Part shown: piece by piece, positions 1 to 6,908 of the stretch | Layout: each line of letters starts with the position of its first letter | Numbering within the stretch: the first letter of the stretch is position 1 | Source: Flavobacterium hydatis | Lineage (GTDB): Bacteria > Bacteroidota > Bacteroidia > Flavobacteriales > Flavobacteriaceae | Direction of reading: 5' to 3' | Length of the DNA: 64,000 nt | Assembly (NCBI RefSeq): GCF_000737695.1 | Contig: NZ_JPRM01000016.1 | Location: 44,361-108,360 of the forward strand | Notes under the pieces: generated by a model | Told to the model about the DNA's origin: nothing | The model's input: the letters and a program-made list of their open reading frames with translations, nothing else | Database searches by the model: none | Program-made: the position numbers and the translations under genes

Positions 1-344
1 AAGCCTAAAACGGCTTCGCCTTCTGGAATAACTCCATTATTTGTTGTGGCTAATAAATCGGCTAGGTAATGAATATAGTCAACTCTTCCTGGAATAGGAG
101 GACAAAGATACTCTTTAGGGATATCCCAGTTTTGTATGTCGTAATAATGAATTAATAATGCTTTGTTAAGCGATTTTACAGCCTCGGGATTACTAAAATC
201 AATTGTTTCGATATCATGCTCGTTTATAATGACATGCTTCTTTAATTCGGGACAATCTGTGATTAGTTGTTCGAAGTCATAGCGCAAACGATGCGGGTTT
301 CTAGGATGCAGACTTGTTTTCTCGGAGTTGTTTATAGCTTTCAT
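1..344 (-). CDS. rlmF: 23S rRNA (adenine-N6)-methyltransferase RlmF, N-terminal part (cut by window edge)
   Basis: The reverse complement from an ATG at 344 reads open to the window edge, giving about 114 residues. They match the start of RlmF (YbiN), the SAM-dependent enzyme that methylates A1618 of 23S rRNA. Recognisable stretches are [13 protein letters not shown] near the N-terminus, the block around [25 protein letters not shown], and [10 protein letters not shown]. The catalytic domain lies outside the window. A minus-strand TACCTTTG box at 362-369 sits 18-25 bases upstream of the ATG and suits a start here. The next gene, thiN, is on the same strand but separated by a dispersed hairpin repeat, so the two are probably not one operon. 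Confidence 0.9.
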   Translation of the reverse strand, partial: MKAINNSEKTSLHPRNPHRLRYDFEQLITDCPELKKHVIINEHDIETIDFSNPEAVKSLNKALLIHYYDIQNWDIPKEYLCPPIPGRVDYIHYLADLLATTNNGVIPEGEAVLG

Positions 345-361
345 TATTCTTAATTTCCGTG

Positions 362-369
362 CAAAGGTA
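362..369 (-). promoter_or_regulatory. Putative -7 box (TACCTTTG) for rlmF
   Basis: TACCTTTG on the minus strand fits the TAnnTTTG box of Bacteroidota housekeeping promoters. It lies just upstream of the rlmF ATG. I see no TTG at the ideal 19-base distance. Confidence 0.4.
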
Positions 370-420
370 CGTAATCCTAATTTGGAAATGTATGTAGTGG
401 TTGTTATGAAATATTTTGGC

Positions 421-501
421 CTAGCCCCGATGGGAACGGCATCCTTTTTCTGGCTTTTTTTGACAGAAAAAGATATAGTGTACAGCGGGAAATAGCTCCT
501 T
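421..501 (-). repeat. Dispersed hairpin repeat, copy 1
   Basis: About 80 bases that recur at 13568-13648 and 36424-36500, here in reverse orientation. Shared blocks are GGAGCTATTTCC at one end, a central hairpin with CTTTTTCTG/CAGAAAAAG arms, a GGATGCCG block and a GGGCTAG end. It lies directly downstream of thiN, so its hairpin could also act as the thiN terminator. Confidence 0.8.
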
Positions 502-520
502 ATTTTAACTTAGATAATAA

Positions 521-1183
521 TTAATCCATGCATTCCATTAGCAATAAATCGCCATCGGTATGGGTAATTGTAACGATTCCGTCTTTGGCAACAGCATTGC
601 TACTACCAGTTCTGTAACCTATTGTTAGGGTGTCGTTTTGTAAAGGATATACTAAGTTATCCGAAAAGATTCCGTTTACGACTCCAATCGGGATGAGCGA
701 GATTGGTGTGTTGGCTGTATACCATTTTTCGAATTTATTAGGTAATAAAAATATCTTAGAATGATCATCGAGGATTACTATCTTGAGTAAGTTTCGGTAT
801 CGAACGATATTGGTGAGATTTGTAATGGTATGATCGGCTCTTTTTCCTGTTGCCCAAACTACATTTGCAGCAGGGATTTTTCGTTCGATTAAGTAATCAA
901 ATGCTTTCTCTAAATCGGTTTTGTCCTGATCTGGAGTATGTACAATCTCTATAGGATATTGTGATGTTTTATATTTTTCGGGGTCGAATCCGCGATCGAA
1001 ATCGCCAAGAAGGACGTCGACTTTTATCCCTAGGTTAACTACGCGCTCTATAGCCGAATCTAATACGATTACTAAAGGCGACCATTCTAACAATTGTCCT
1101 AATAACTCGGGATTGCAGGCAGCGCCATTTGCAATGATTAATGCTGGTTCTTGGTCGTCGCGTACGATATGGTGTGAGGACAT
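521..1183 (-). CDS. thiN: Thiamine pyrophosphokinase (thiamine diphosphokinase)
   Basis: A 220-residue enzyme that transfers pyrophosphate from ATP to thiamine, giving thiamine diphosphate in the cytoplasm. Family motifs are visible in order: the acidic GDFD at residues 60-63, DQDKTDLEKA from residue 85 (the Mg-ATP site), GKRADHT at 113-119, and the C-terminal thiamine-binding part with GSSNAVAKDG near 193 and GDLLL close to the end. The length is normal for the ThiN family. It is a single gene with a minus-strand TACATTTG box just upstream. No other thiamine genes and no TPP riboswitch are visible beside it. Confidence 0.92.
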   Translation of the reverse strand: MSSHHIVRDDQEPALIIANGAACNPELLGQLLEWSPLVIVLDSAIERVVNLGIKVDVLLGDFDRGFDPEKYKTSQYPIEIVHTPDQDKTDLEKAFDYLIERKIPAANVVWATGKRADHTITNLTNIVRYRNLLKIVILDDHSKIFLLPNKFEKWYTANTPISLIPIGVVNGIFSDNLVYPLQNDTLTIGYRTGSSNAVAKDGIVTITHTDGDLLLMECMD

Positions 1184-1209
1184 TTATAGTATGGATTTAT
1201 AATGTACTG

Positions 1210-1217
1210 CAAATGTA
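1210..1217 (-). promoter_or_regulatory. Putative -7 box (TACATTTG) for thiN
   Basis: TACATTTG on the minus strand, 27-34 bases upstream of the thiN start, matches TAnnTTTG. Confidence 0.4.
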
Positions 1218-1321
1218 CGAAAGTAAAAAGTAAATATTTTTCTACGATTAAGGGATTAAGTTTTTTTAGCCCGAGATTATAAAGACTATTTGTGTTGTCT
1301 AAGAGTTTTAGTGATATTTTT

Positions 1322-1391
1322 ACCATATAAGTTATTTAAGAAAATATAAGTTTGTGTGTTTTCTTAAATGAGCTTACATAACTTATATGGT
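1322..1391. repeat. Long two-part inverted repeat (cruciform) between 1450 gene and thiN
   Basis: The outer arms 1322-1335 (ACCATATAAGTTAT) and 1378-1391 are perfect complements. The inner arms 1334-1344 and 1359-1369 (ATTTAAGAAAA/TTTTCTTAAAT) are also perfect, with an 8-base bulge on one side. It lies downstream of the 1450-1908 gene and upstream of thiN, both on the minus strand. It has no good T-run, so it is a weak terminator candidate and more likely a dispersed palindromic element. Confidence 0.7.
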
Positions 1392-1449
1392 TAGTTTTCT
1401 TTGTCGCACATTCTTAATTAAGCTTAATCACTTAATGGTATAAAAAGTT

Positions 1450-1908
1450 TTATTTTTTTGCTTTGTAAGCTACAGCATCTACTTCTATTAGCATTCCGTC
1501 GAGGGCTAGTCTAGGAACGGGAATTAATGTACTTGCCGGAAAGGGCTTGTTTTTCCATACTTTACTGATTTCTTCATTCCATATTTTTAGTTTTTCTTGA
1601 GAATGGTCTACTATCAGGATGGTAATTTTCATAACATTTTCCGGCTTTAGATTATAACTTTCCAGTACTGTTACAATATTTTTTAATGCTACTTGGGTTT
1701 GTTCTCTAAAGCTATTGCTCAAAATATGTTCTTTGCCTAATCCGCCGCTTTGTCCCGATATAAAAACAAGTTCGCCTTGAGCAGAAACCGATGCCGCATG
1801 ACTGAATCCGTAAGGTGCTGGATCGAATAAAGATTCTGGGTTTTTGAATATTTGTGCTTTTGCATTAAAGACACAAAGAGAAAATAAAGTAATAAGTATC
1901 TGTTTCAT
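1450..1908 (-). CDS. Exported RidA/YjgF-like protein lacking the deaminase arginine
   Basis: 152 residues. Residues 1-18 look like a Sec signal peptide (hydrophobic core, AKA before Q19), so the protein is probably periplasmic, unlike the usual cytoplasmic RidA. The rest follows the YjgF/YER057c/UK114 fold: the FISGQSGG strand, the TQVALKNI helix, and a C-terminal IEVDAVA. In active RidA the imine is handled by Arg105 of the FPARS segment. Here the same place reads FPAST, so enamine/imine deaminase activity is doubtful, as in other Rid subfamilies. The ligand is unknown. It is a single gene with an unclear promoter. Confidence 0.85.
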   Translation of the reverse strand: MKQILITLFSLCVFNAKAQIFKNPESLFDPAPYGFSHAASVSAQGELVFISGQSGGLGKEHILSNSFREQTQVALKNIVTVLESYNLKPENVMKITILIVDHSQEKLKIWNEEISKVWKNKPFPASTLIPVPRLALDGMLIEVDAVAYKAKK

Positions 1909-2012
1909 GTTTTTTAAATTTTGAATTAACTTGTAGCAAAGGTTGGCTAATTCTAATTCTGAAACATTTACATATGTTGAGAGATTGTATTTTTTTCAGA
2001 GTAACGCATAAA

Positions 2013-2041
2013 AAAATGCTCTCGATTAGTGAGAGCATTTT
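2013..2041 (-). terminator. Rho-independent terminator of the GyrI-like gene
   Basis: Arms AAAATGCTCTC (2013-2023) and GAGAGCATTTT (2031-2041) with a 7-base loop. The A-run at 2010-2016 reads as U-run on the minus strand. It lies 8 bases past the stop at 2049. Confidence 0.85.
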
Positions 2042-2048
2042 ATTGGTT

Positions 2049-2531
2049 TTAATCTTTATGTTTTATCGGAATCCAAATTTCCTCTTCGGATGTTGGGTCT
2101 TCGTGTTTGTATTTTTCGCCCATTACGGCAAAATGTGGTCTGTTCTCTAATACATATTCTGACTTTGGTAACCAATTGGTAAAGATGTATTGATAGGTTT
2201 CGTTACCATTACTCGCTGGACCTTTATGTATAAAAACTGCATAAAGTCCGTTTGGGATTATGATGGTTTCCATATCCTGTGGAACGGAAAGAAAGTCGGT
2301 AACTTCTATACCTGCCCATTTTTCGAATTGATTACTCGGATTGAAATTTATAAAATGATTTTCTGTATAGACTTCAATAGAATATAAATCTGAACCGATA
2401 TTGTTTTTTATCTCTTTTCGGTTTGGCATAAAACTTTGCCACAGCTCTTTTGTTTTATTGGTAGTGAAAGATGTTGTTATTTGTTTTCCAATGATTTTCT
2501 TTTCGGTTAAATTTTCTATTCTTGGTTCCAT
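2049..2531 (-). CDS. GyrI-like/AraC effector-binding domain protein
   Basis: 160 residues forming a stand-alone GyrI-like small-molecule binding domain (the effector-binding module of AraC-type regulators such as Rob and BmrR). Seen: the starting IIGKQITTSF strand, YSIEVYT, the central WAGIEVTDF, the IPNGLYAVFIHKGPA strand that lines the ligand pocket, and EEIWIPIK near the end, a frequent ending in this fold. There is no DNA-binding domain, so it would act as a ligand sink or small enzyme; the ligand cannot be told. A TATCTTTG box at 2562-2569 precedes it, and a strong terminator follows. Confidence 0.8.
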   Translation of the reverse strand: MEPRIENLTEKKIIGKQITTSFTTNKTKELWQSFMPNRKEIKNNIGSDLYSIEVYTENHFINFNPSNQFEKWAGIEVTDFLSVPQDMETIIIPNGLYAVFIHKGPASNGNETYQYIFTNWLPKSEYVLENRPHFAVMGEKYKHEDPTSEEEIWIPIKHKD

Positions 2532-2561
2532 ATTAAATCTTCAATCTGTTTAAAATTACTC

Positions 2562-2569
2562 CAAAGATA
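2562..2569 (-). promoter_or_regulatory. Putative -7 box (TATCTTTG) for the GyrI-like gene
   Basis: Minus-strand TATCTTTG sits between the stop of the upstream DUF4249 gene (2570) and the start at 2531, so the gene can be transcribed apart from the receptor cluster. Confidence 0.4.
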
Positions 2570-3391
2570 TTACTTAACTGTATATTTTTGAGTAACGGCT
2601 TCGCTAAGCGAAAAATATCCTAAAGGAAAATTGTCCTTATCGTTTTCATTTATAATGTTTCCTCTTATTGATGCAAGCGGGGATTGGAACGGTATACGAC
2701 CTCCATCACCAGCAATACTAGCCATAATAATCATATAATTATAATAATCTTCAGAAATACCAAAATGGTTTATTACAATCTCATCACCAGGTTTTAGATC
2801 ATCATTATTAGAAACACTAAAGAATTCGTTTCCTTGAAAAAAACGATCTTCTTCGGCAGAAAAACTTGCAGCTACCTGATTGGAGTAGTTATAGGTATAA
2901 AAATAATAATTAAGTTCATTTGGAGGATCATTAAAATAGGCTCTTATTTCTATTTTATCTTGTGTAAGTCCACCATTGTCTTTTTGTGTTATTTTAGTAA
3001 TCGGTACTATCGATTTTAAGGTTTCGATTGCTTTATATACTTTTCCGTTGTGAATAATTGTTAAAATATAAGTTTCGTCAATAACAGGCTCAAAATCGGT
3101 ACAAATGTATTCGCCAGTACTGCGAATTTCTATAAAGTTAAATCTCTTGTTAGCCTTGTTTTTTATGTAAATTATAGCGTCAGAAACCGCAGGGATTTCA
3201 TCATCATAAAAACCCGTGGTTGTCGTTAATTTTATTTTTTGTTCATTTCCTTTGGTTTCTTTATACCAATAAATGGCAGCTTCGATAACTATTTTTGGTC
3301 GTTCAGTATCTAGATCAATATTTACAGATTCTTCGCAACTTGCAAAAAATAGTGTTGAGATTAAAAGGATTATTAGATTGATTTTTTTCAT
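2570..3391 (-). CDS. DUF4249 outer-membrane lipoprotein (paralogue A)
   Basis: 273 residues with a lipoprotein signal (LFFASC, Cys19) followed by Glu-Glu. Acidic residues just after the Cys are typical of lipoproteins exposed on the surface of Bacteroidota. The body is the all-beta DUF4249 architecture, with an early Ig-like/peptidase-regulatory-like part (KLTTTTGFYDD) and a final YFSLSEAVTQKYTV strand. It lies 66 bases downstream of a TonB receptor on the same strand, and this pairing implies a lid or substrate-capture partner for the receptor. It is a close paralogue of 6051-6872 with the same length and block order. The substrate is unknown. Confidence 0.88.
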   Translation of the reverse strand: MKKINLIILLISTLFFASCEESVNIDLDTERPKIVIEAAIYWYKETKGNEQKIKLTTTTGFYDDEIPAVSDAIIYIKNKANKRFNFIEIRSTGEYICTDFEPVIDETYILTIIHNGKVYKAIETLKSIVPITKITQKDNGGLTQDKIEIRAYFNDPPNELNYYFYTYNYSNQVAASFSAEEDRFFQGNEFFSVSNNDDLKPGDEIVINHFGISEDYYNYMIIMASIAGDGGRIPFQSPLASIRGNIINENDKDNFPLGYFSLSEAVTQKYTVK

Positions 3392-3457
3392 ATCAAGAAA
3401 TATTTGTTTAGAAATGCAGCATCAATATTTTAATTGATGATTGTTTTGCTGTATGTT

Positions 3458-5857
3458 TTATTTTGGTTTGTTTGCCGGAAATTTAAAATTGTAACTCACA
3501 GATGGAATAATTCCGAAAATATAGGTTTTCACCGCTTCATTATTCCCAGTTTCAGCGTTCTGCTTAAAGTTTATTGAAGCAGCATTATGTCTGTTATAAA
3601 GGTTGTAAACACTAAATACCCATTCTCCAGTCCAGGATCTGGTTTTGCTTTGCAAAGGAATTAATGTTGCCGAAATATCTAAATGATGGTAAGCAGGGAG
3701 TCGGTTTTCATTTCGTAAACCATAGTTAGGGACTTTAATTCCTAAATATTCATATTGCGATTTAGGGTAGGTAACTGGTTGTCCCGATTGTAAGGCGAAG
3801 TTGAGCCCAAATGACCATTTATTATTTAAATTATAAGAACTTGTTATTCCTAAATCATGTAGTTTATCATAAACTGAATTATACCATTGCCCATGATTGA
3901 TTCCTATTTCCTGAGGAGTTCTTCCCGGAGTTTTTTGTTGTGATTTTGATAATGTATATGAAATCCAACCATTTAATTTTCCTGTATTTTTTTTGAATAA
4001 TACTTCCAGACCATAGGAACGCATTTGTCCGTTTAATAGAACTTGCTCGAGTGCGTTGTTTGCAATTAAATTTGCTCCATCTATATAATCTAATCTATTC
4101 TGAATTTCTTTATAATATGTTTCTATTTCTATGGAGTATTTTCCATCTCTCATGTTTCTAAAATATCCTAAGGCAATCTGATCCGCAATTTGTGGTTTTA
4201 TGTATTGATCACTAGGCATCCAAACATCGAGTGGAGTTGGTGATGAGGTATTAGAAATTAATTGCAAATACTGCGTCATTCTGTTATAACTGGCTTTGAT
4301 AGCTATATCTTCATTAACCTGATATCCGATAGAAAAACGTGGTTCTAAATTATTATAGCTAAACATTGTTTTGTTATTGCCATAATACTCTGTTGCTATA
4401 GGTGATGCTTTCCTGTAAATTTGTAATAATGGGTCAAAAAGTATAGGATTGTCATCCTTGTAGATATTAAGTGTTGAAGCTCCTAAGCGATAGAATAAGC
4501 TGAAACGGAGTCCGTAAGAAAGTGTGATTTTCTCACCAATTTTATTTTCTGCTTCGACATAAATAGCTGGTTCAAGTGCATATTTTTTATCTAGCTGATC
4601 GGCATTTATTCCAGATTGATTATTTAAAGGTTCTAGTGTTCCGGGATTAAACTGATAATAGATACCATTTACACCATAATTTAATTTGAAATTATCTGAA
4701 ATATAATTTTTCAGGTCATATTTTAGGTTGTAATTTTTTATTCCTGAGTTCCATTTAAAACCAACTAAATCTAAATCCATACCATAATAATATTCACTAT
4801 AAATCAGGGATAAATTAGAAAATAGGTTGCTGGAAAATAAATGATTCCAACGGAAGTTTACTGTCGTATTACCGTATGTGTTTGAAAAACTATCGTTAAT
4901 ACGAAGTTTGTCACGCCCATAATACCCTGATAAATAAATGTTGTTATTATCATTTAATTTGTAACTCAGTTTAGCATTCAGGTCATAAAAATATGCTGTT
5001 TTATTATTATCTTCTTCTGAAAGTTTTAGGAATAAGTGTGCATAAGAACTTCTTCCTGCTATCAGGAATGAGCCTTTGTCTTTTACTATTGGGCCTTCGG
5101 CAAGAAGACGACTAGAGATTAATCCGATTCCTCCGTTTACACTAAAGTTTTTGCTGTTTCCATCTTTTTGATAAATTTCTAACACAGACGATGCTCTGCC
5201 TCCGTAACGAGCAGGGATTCCGCCTTTGTATAGTTTTAGATCTTTTAACGCATCTGGATTAAATACCGAGAAAAAACCAAAAACGTGAGATGAATTAAAT
5301 ATTATAGCTTCATCGAGCAAGATTAAGTTTTGATCGGCTCCACCACCACGAACATTAAATCCTGAAGCTCCTTCGCCTGCATTAGTAACACCGGGAAGTA
5401 GCAAGATAGATTTCAATACATCTACTTCGCCCATTACAACAGGCATTTTTTTTATGGTCGAGATAGAGAGTTTATTTACACTCATTTCTGGTGTACGGAT
5501 ATTGGCTCTTTTTCTATTGTCGTTAATAACTACTTCCTTGAGTTCCTCGCCAGCTTCTTTTAGAGAGAAATTGGTTTTTGTATTTTGGGTAACTGCAATT
5601 GTTTTTTCAAAGAATTGATAACCTACATATTTTATCTCTACTTGATATTCTCCTTTTGGAAGAGTTAATGAATAAAAACCATATTCATTTGTTGTTGTAG
5701 CGATGTCTAATGCAGGAATGTAGATGTTGACTCCTATTAAAATTTCGTTGTTTTTAATGTCGAATATACTGCCACTTAAAGTTACTTTTTCTTGAGAGTA
5801 GGAAGAGAAAGTCGTAAAAATTACAATAATAAGTGCTTTAATCTTTTTAGAAGCCAT
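3458..5857 (-). CDS. TonB-dependent receptor with carboxypeptidase-like regulatory domain (paralogue A)
   Basis: 799 residues, an energised outer-membrane transporter. Order: signal peptide (about 1-21, ending SYS), a CarboxypepD_reg-like beta domain (about 25-110, with NEYGFYSLTLPKGEY and VEIKYVGYQ), a plug (about 135-240, with SILLLPGVTNAGEGASGFN and GGGADQNLILLDEA), then a long beta-barrel. The C-terminus is SYNFKF plus a five-residue tail (PANKPK after the terminal aromatic strand), whereas its paralogue ends exactly on YNFKF. The barrel-assembly signal is normally terminal, so the tail is a small oddity. It is coupled with the DUF4249 lipoprotein 66 bases downstream. It is not SusC, because no SusD is adjacent. 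Confidence 0.93.
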   Translation of the reverse strand: MASKKIKALIIVIFTTFSSYSQEKVTLSGSIFDIKNNEILIGVNIYIPALDIATTTNEYGFYSLTLPKGEYQVEIKYVGYQFFEKTIAVTQNTKTNFSLKEAGEELKEVVINDNRKRANIRTPEMSVNKLSISTIKKMPVVMGEVDVLKSILLLPGVTNAGEGASGFNVRGGGADQNLILLDEAIIFNSSHVFGFFSVFNPDALKDLKLYKGGIPARYGGRASSVLEIYQKDGNSKNFSVNGGIGLISSRLLAEGPIVKDKGSFLIAGRSSYAHLFLKLSEEDNNKTAYFYDLNAKLSYKLNDNNNIYLSGYYGRDKLRINDSFSNTYGNTTVNFRWNHLFSSNLFSNLSLIYSEYYYGMDLDLVGFKWNSGIKNYNLKYDLKNYISDNFKLNYGVNGIYYQFNPGTLEPLNNQSGINADQLDKKYALEPAIYVEAENKIGEKITLSYGLRFSLFYRLGASTLNIYKDDNPILFDPLLQIYRKASPIATEYYGNNKTMFSYNNLEPRFSIGYQVNEDIAIKASYNRMTQYLQLISNTSSPTPLDVWMPSDQYIKPQIADQIALGYFRNMRDGKYSIEIETYYKEIQNRLDYIDGANLIANNALEQVLLNGQMRSYGLEVLFKKNTGKLNGWISYTLSKSQQKTPGRTPQEIGINHGQWYNSVYDKLHDLGITSSYNLNNKWSFGLNFALQSGQPVTYPKSQYEYLGIKVPNYGLRNENRLPAYHHLDISATLIPLQSKTRSWTGEWVFSVYNLYNRHNAASINFKQNAETGNNEAVKTYIFGIIPSVSYNFKFPANKPK

Positions 5858-5978
5858 ATTGTAGGTTTATAGTTACATAATTAGGCTAAATTACGTCATT
5901 ATTACTACAAAATGATATTAAAAGATGATTGGTATTACGAATTAGCTAATATGGTTTTTAAAAGATAAATAAATAAAA

Positions 5979-6004
5979 AAAGACAACCGTTTTAGGTTGT
6001 CTTT
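5979..6004 (-). terminator. Terminator after DUF4249 paralogue B
   Basis: Arms AAAGACAACC (5979-5988) and GGTTGTCTTT (5995-6004), 6-base loop, with A-run 5975-5981 giving a U-run on the minus strand. It separates the two receptor/lipoprotein pairs into two transcription units. Confidence 0.85.
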
Positions 6005-6050
6005 CTTATAAGTAGCAAGGATTTAACAAATCAAGCAGCTTTTTAGGATA

Positions 6051-6872
6051 TTACTCAATCGTATATTTTTTAGTATCAACCTCTCCAAGAGAGAAATAAC
6101 CTAAAGGGTAGTCATTTGCATTGGTTATATTTATAACATTTCCTCTTAAAGTTGCTGGAGGAGATTGAAAAGGTCCACCACTATTATCACCAGAAATACT
6201 AGTTAATATATTCATGTAATTATAATAACTTTTAGAGATTCCGATGTGGCTTATTTCAACCTGATCTCCAGGTTTTAAATCGTCACTGTGTGAAGTACTA
6301 AAAAACTCGTTTCCGTTAAAAAACTTATCATCAACTGCTGAATAGCTGGATAGTATCTGATTAGAATATGTGTAATGGTATAAGTAATAATTTGTTTCAT
6401 CTACAGGATCATTGTAGTATGCTTTTAACTCAATTTCATCTTTTGCAAAACCACCATCATTAGTTTGTACTATTCGGGTAATTGGAGATACCGATTTTAA
6501 AACTTCGGTTGCAACATAAGTATTTCCGCCACTAATAACGGTTAAGACATAGGTTTCGTTAAGTACAGGTTCAAAATTTGTACATACATATTTTCCTGTT
6601 TGAGGGATTTCTATAAAATTGAATACTTTATTGGTGCTGTTTTTTATAGATATTGTAGCTCCGGAAACAACAGGAATTACGGGATTGTAATAACCAGTTG
6701 TAGTGGTTAATTTTATCACTTGCTGATTTCCTGTAGTTCCTTTTACCCAACTAATATCAGCTTCAACTACTAACTTAGGAGGTTGTGTTTTTAAATCTAC
6801 TTCTACAACTTCTTCGCAGCTTGTAAAAAATAATGCGGAGAAAAATACAATTAATAGGCTTATTTTTTTCAT
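6051..6872 (-). CDS. DUF4249 outer-membrane lipoprotein (paralogue B)
   Basis: 273 residues. The lipobox is FFTSC (Cys19), followed by Glu-Glu, as in paralogue A. The same beta-rich blocks appear in the same order: KLTTTTGYY, the TYVLTVI strand, NEFFSTSHSDDLKPGD, and the final YFSLGEVDTKKYT. It lies 36 bases downstream of TonB receptor B on the same strand, so the two are co-transcribed, and a terminator follows. Presumably it is the surface partner of that receptor. Divergence from paralogue A is spread along the whole protein rather than in one block, which suggests an old duplication with possible specialisation to different ligands. Confidence 0.88.
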   Translation of the reverse strand: MKKISLLIVFFSALFFTSCEEVVEVDLKTQPPKLVVEADISWVKGTTGNQQVIKLTTTTGYYNPVIPVVSGATISIKNSTNKVFNFIEIPQTGKYVCTNFEPVLNETYVLTVISGGNTYVATEVLKSVSPITRIVQTNDGGFAKDEIELKAYYNDPVDETNYYLYHYTYSNQILSSYSAVDDKFFNGNEFFSTSHSDDLKPGDQVEISHIGISKSYYNYMNILTSISGDNSGGPFQSPPATLRGNVINITNANDYPLGYFSLGEVDTKKYTIE

Positions 6873-6908
6873 ATAGATATATTTTTATTTCTCTTAGAGA
6901 GAAGTGAA

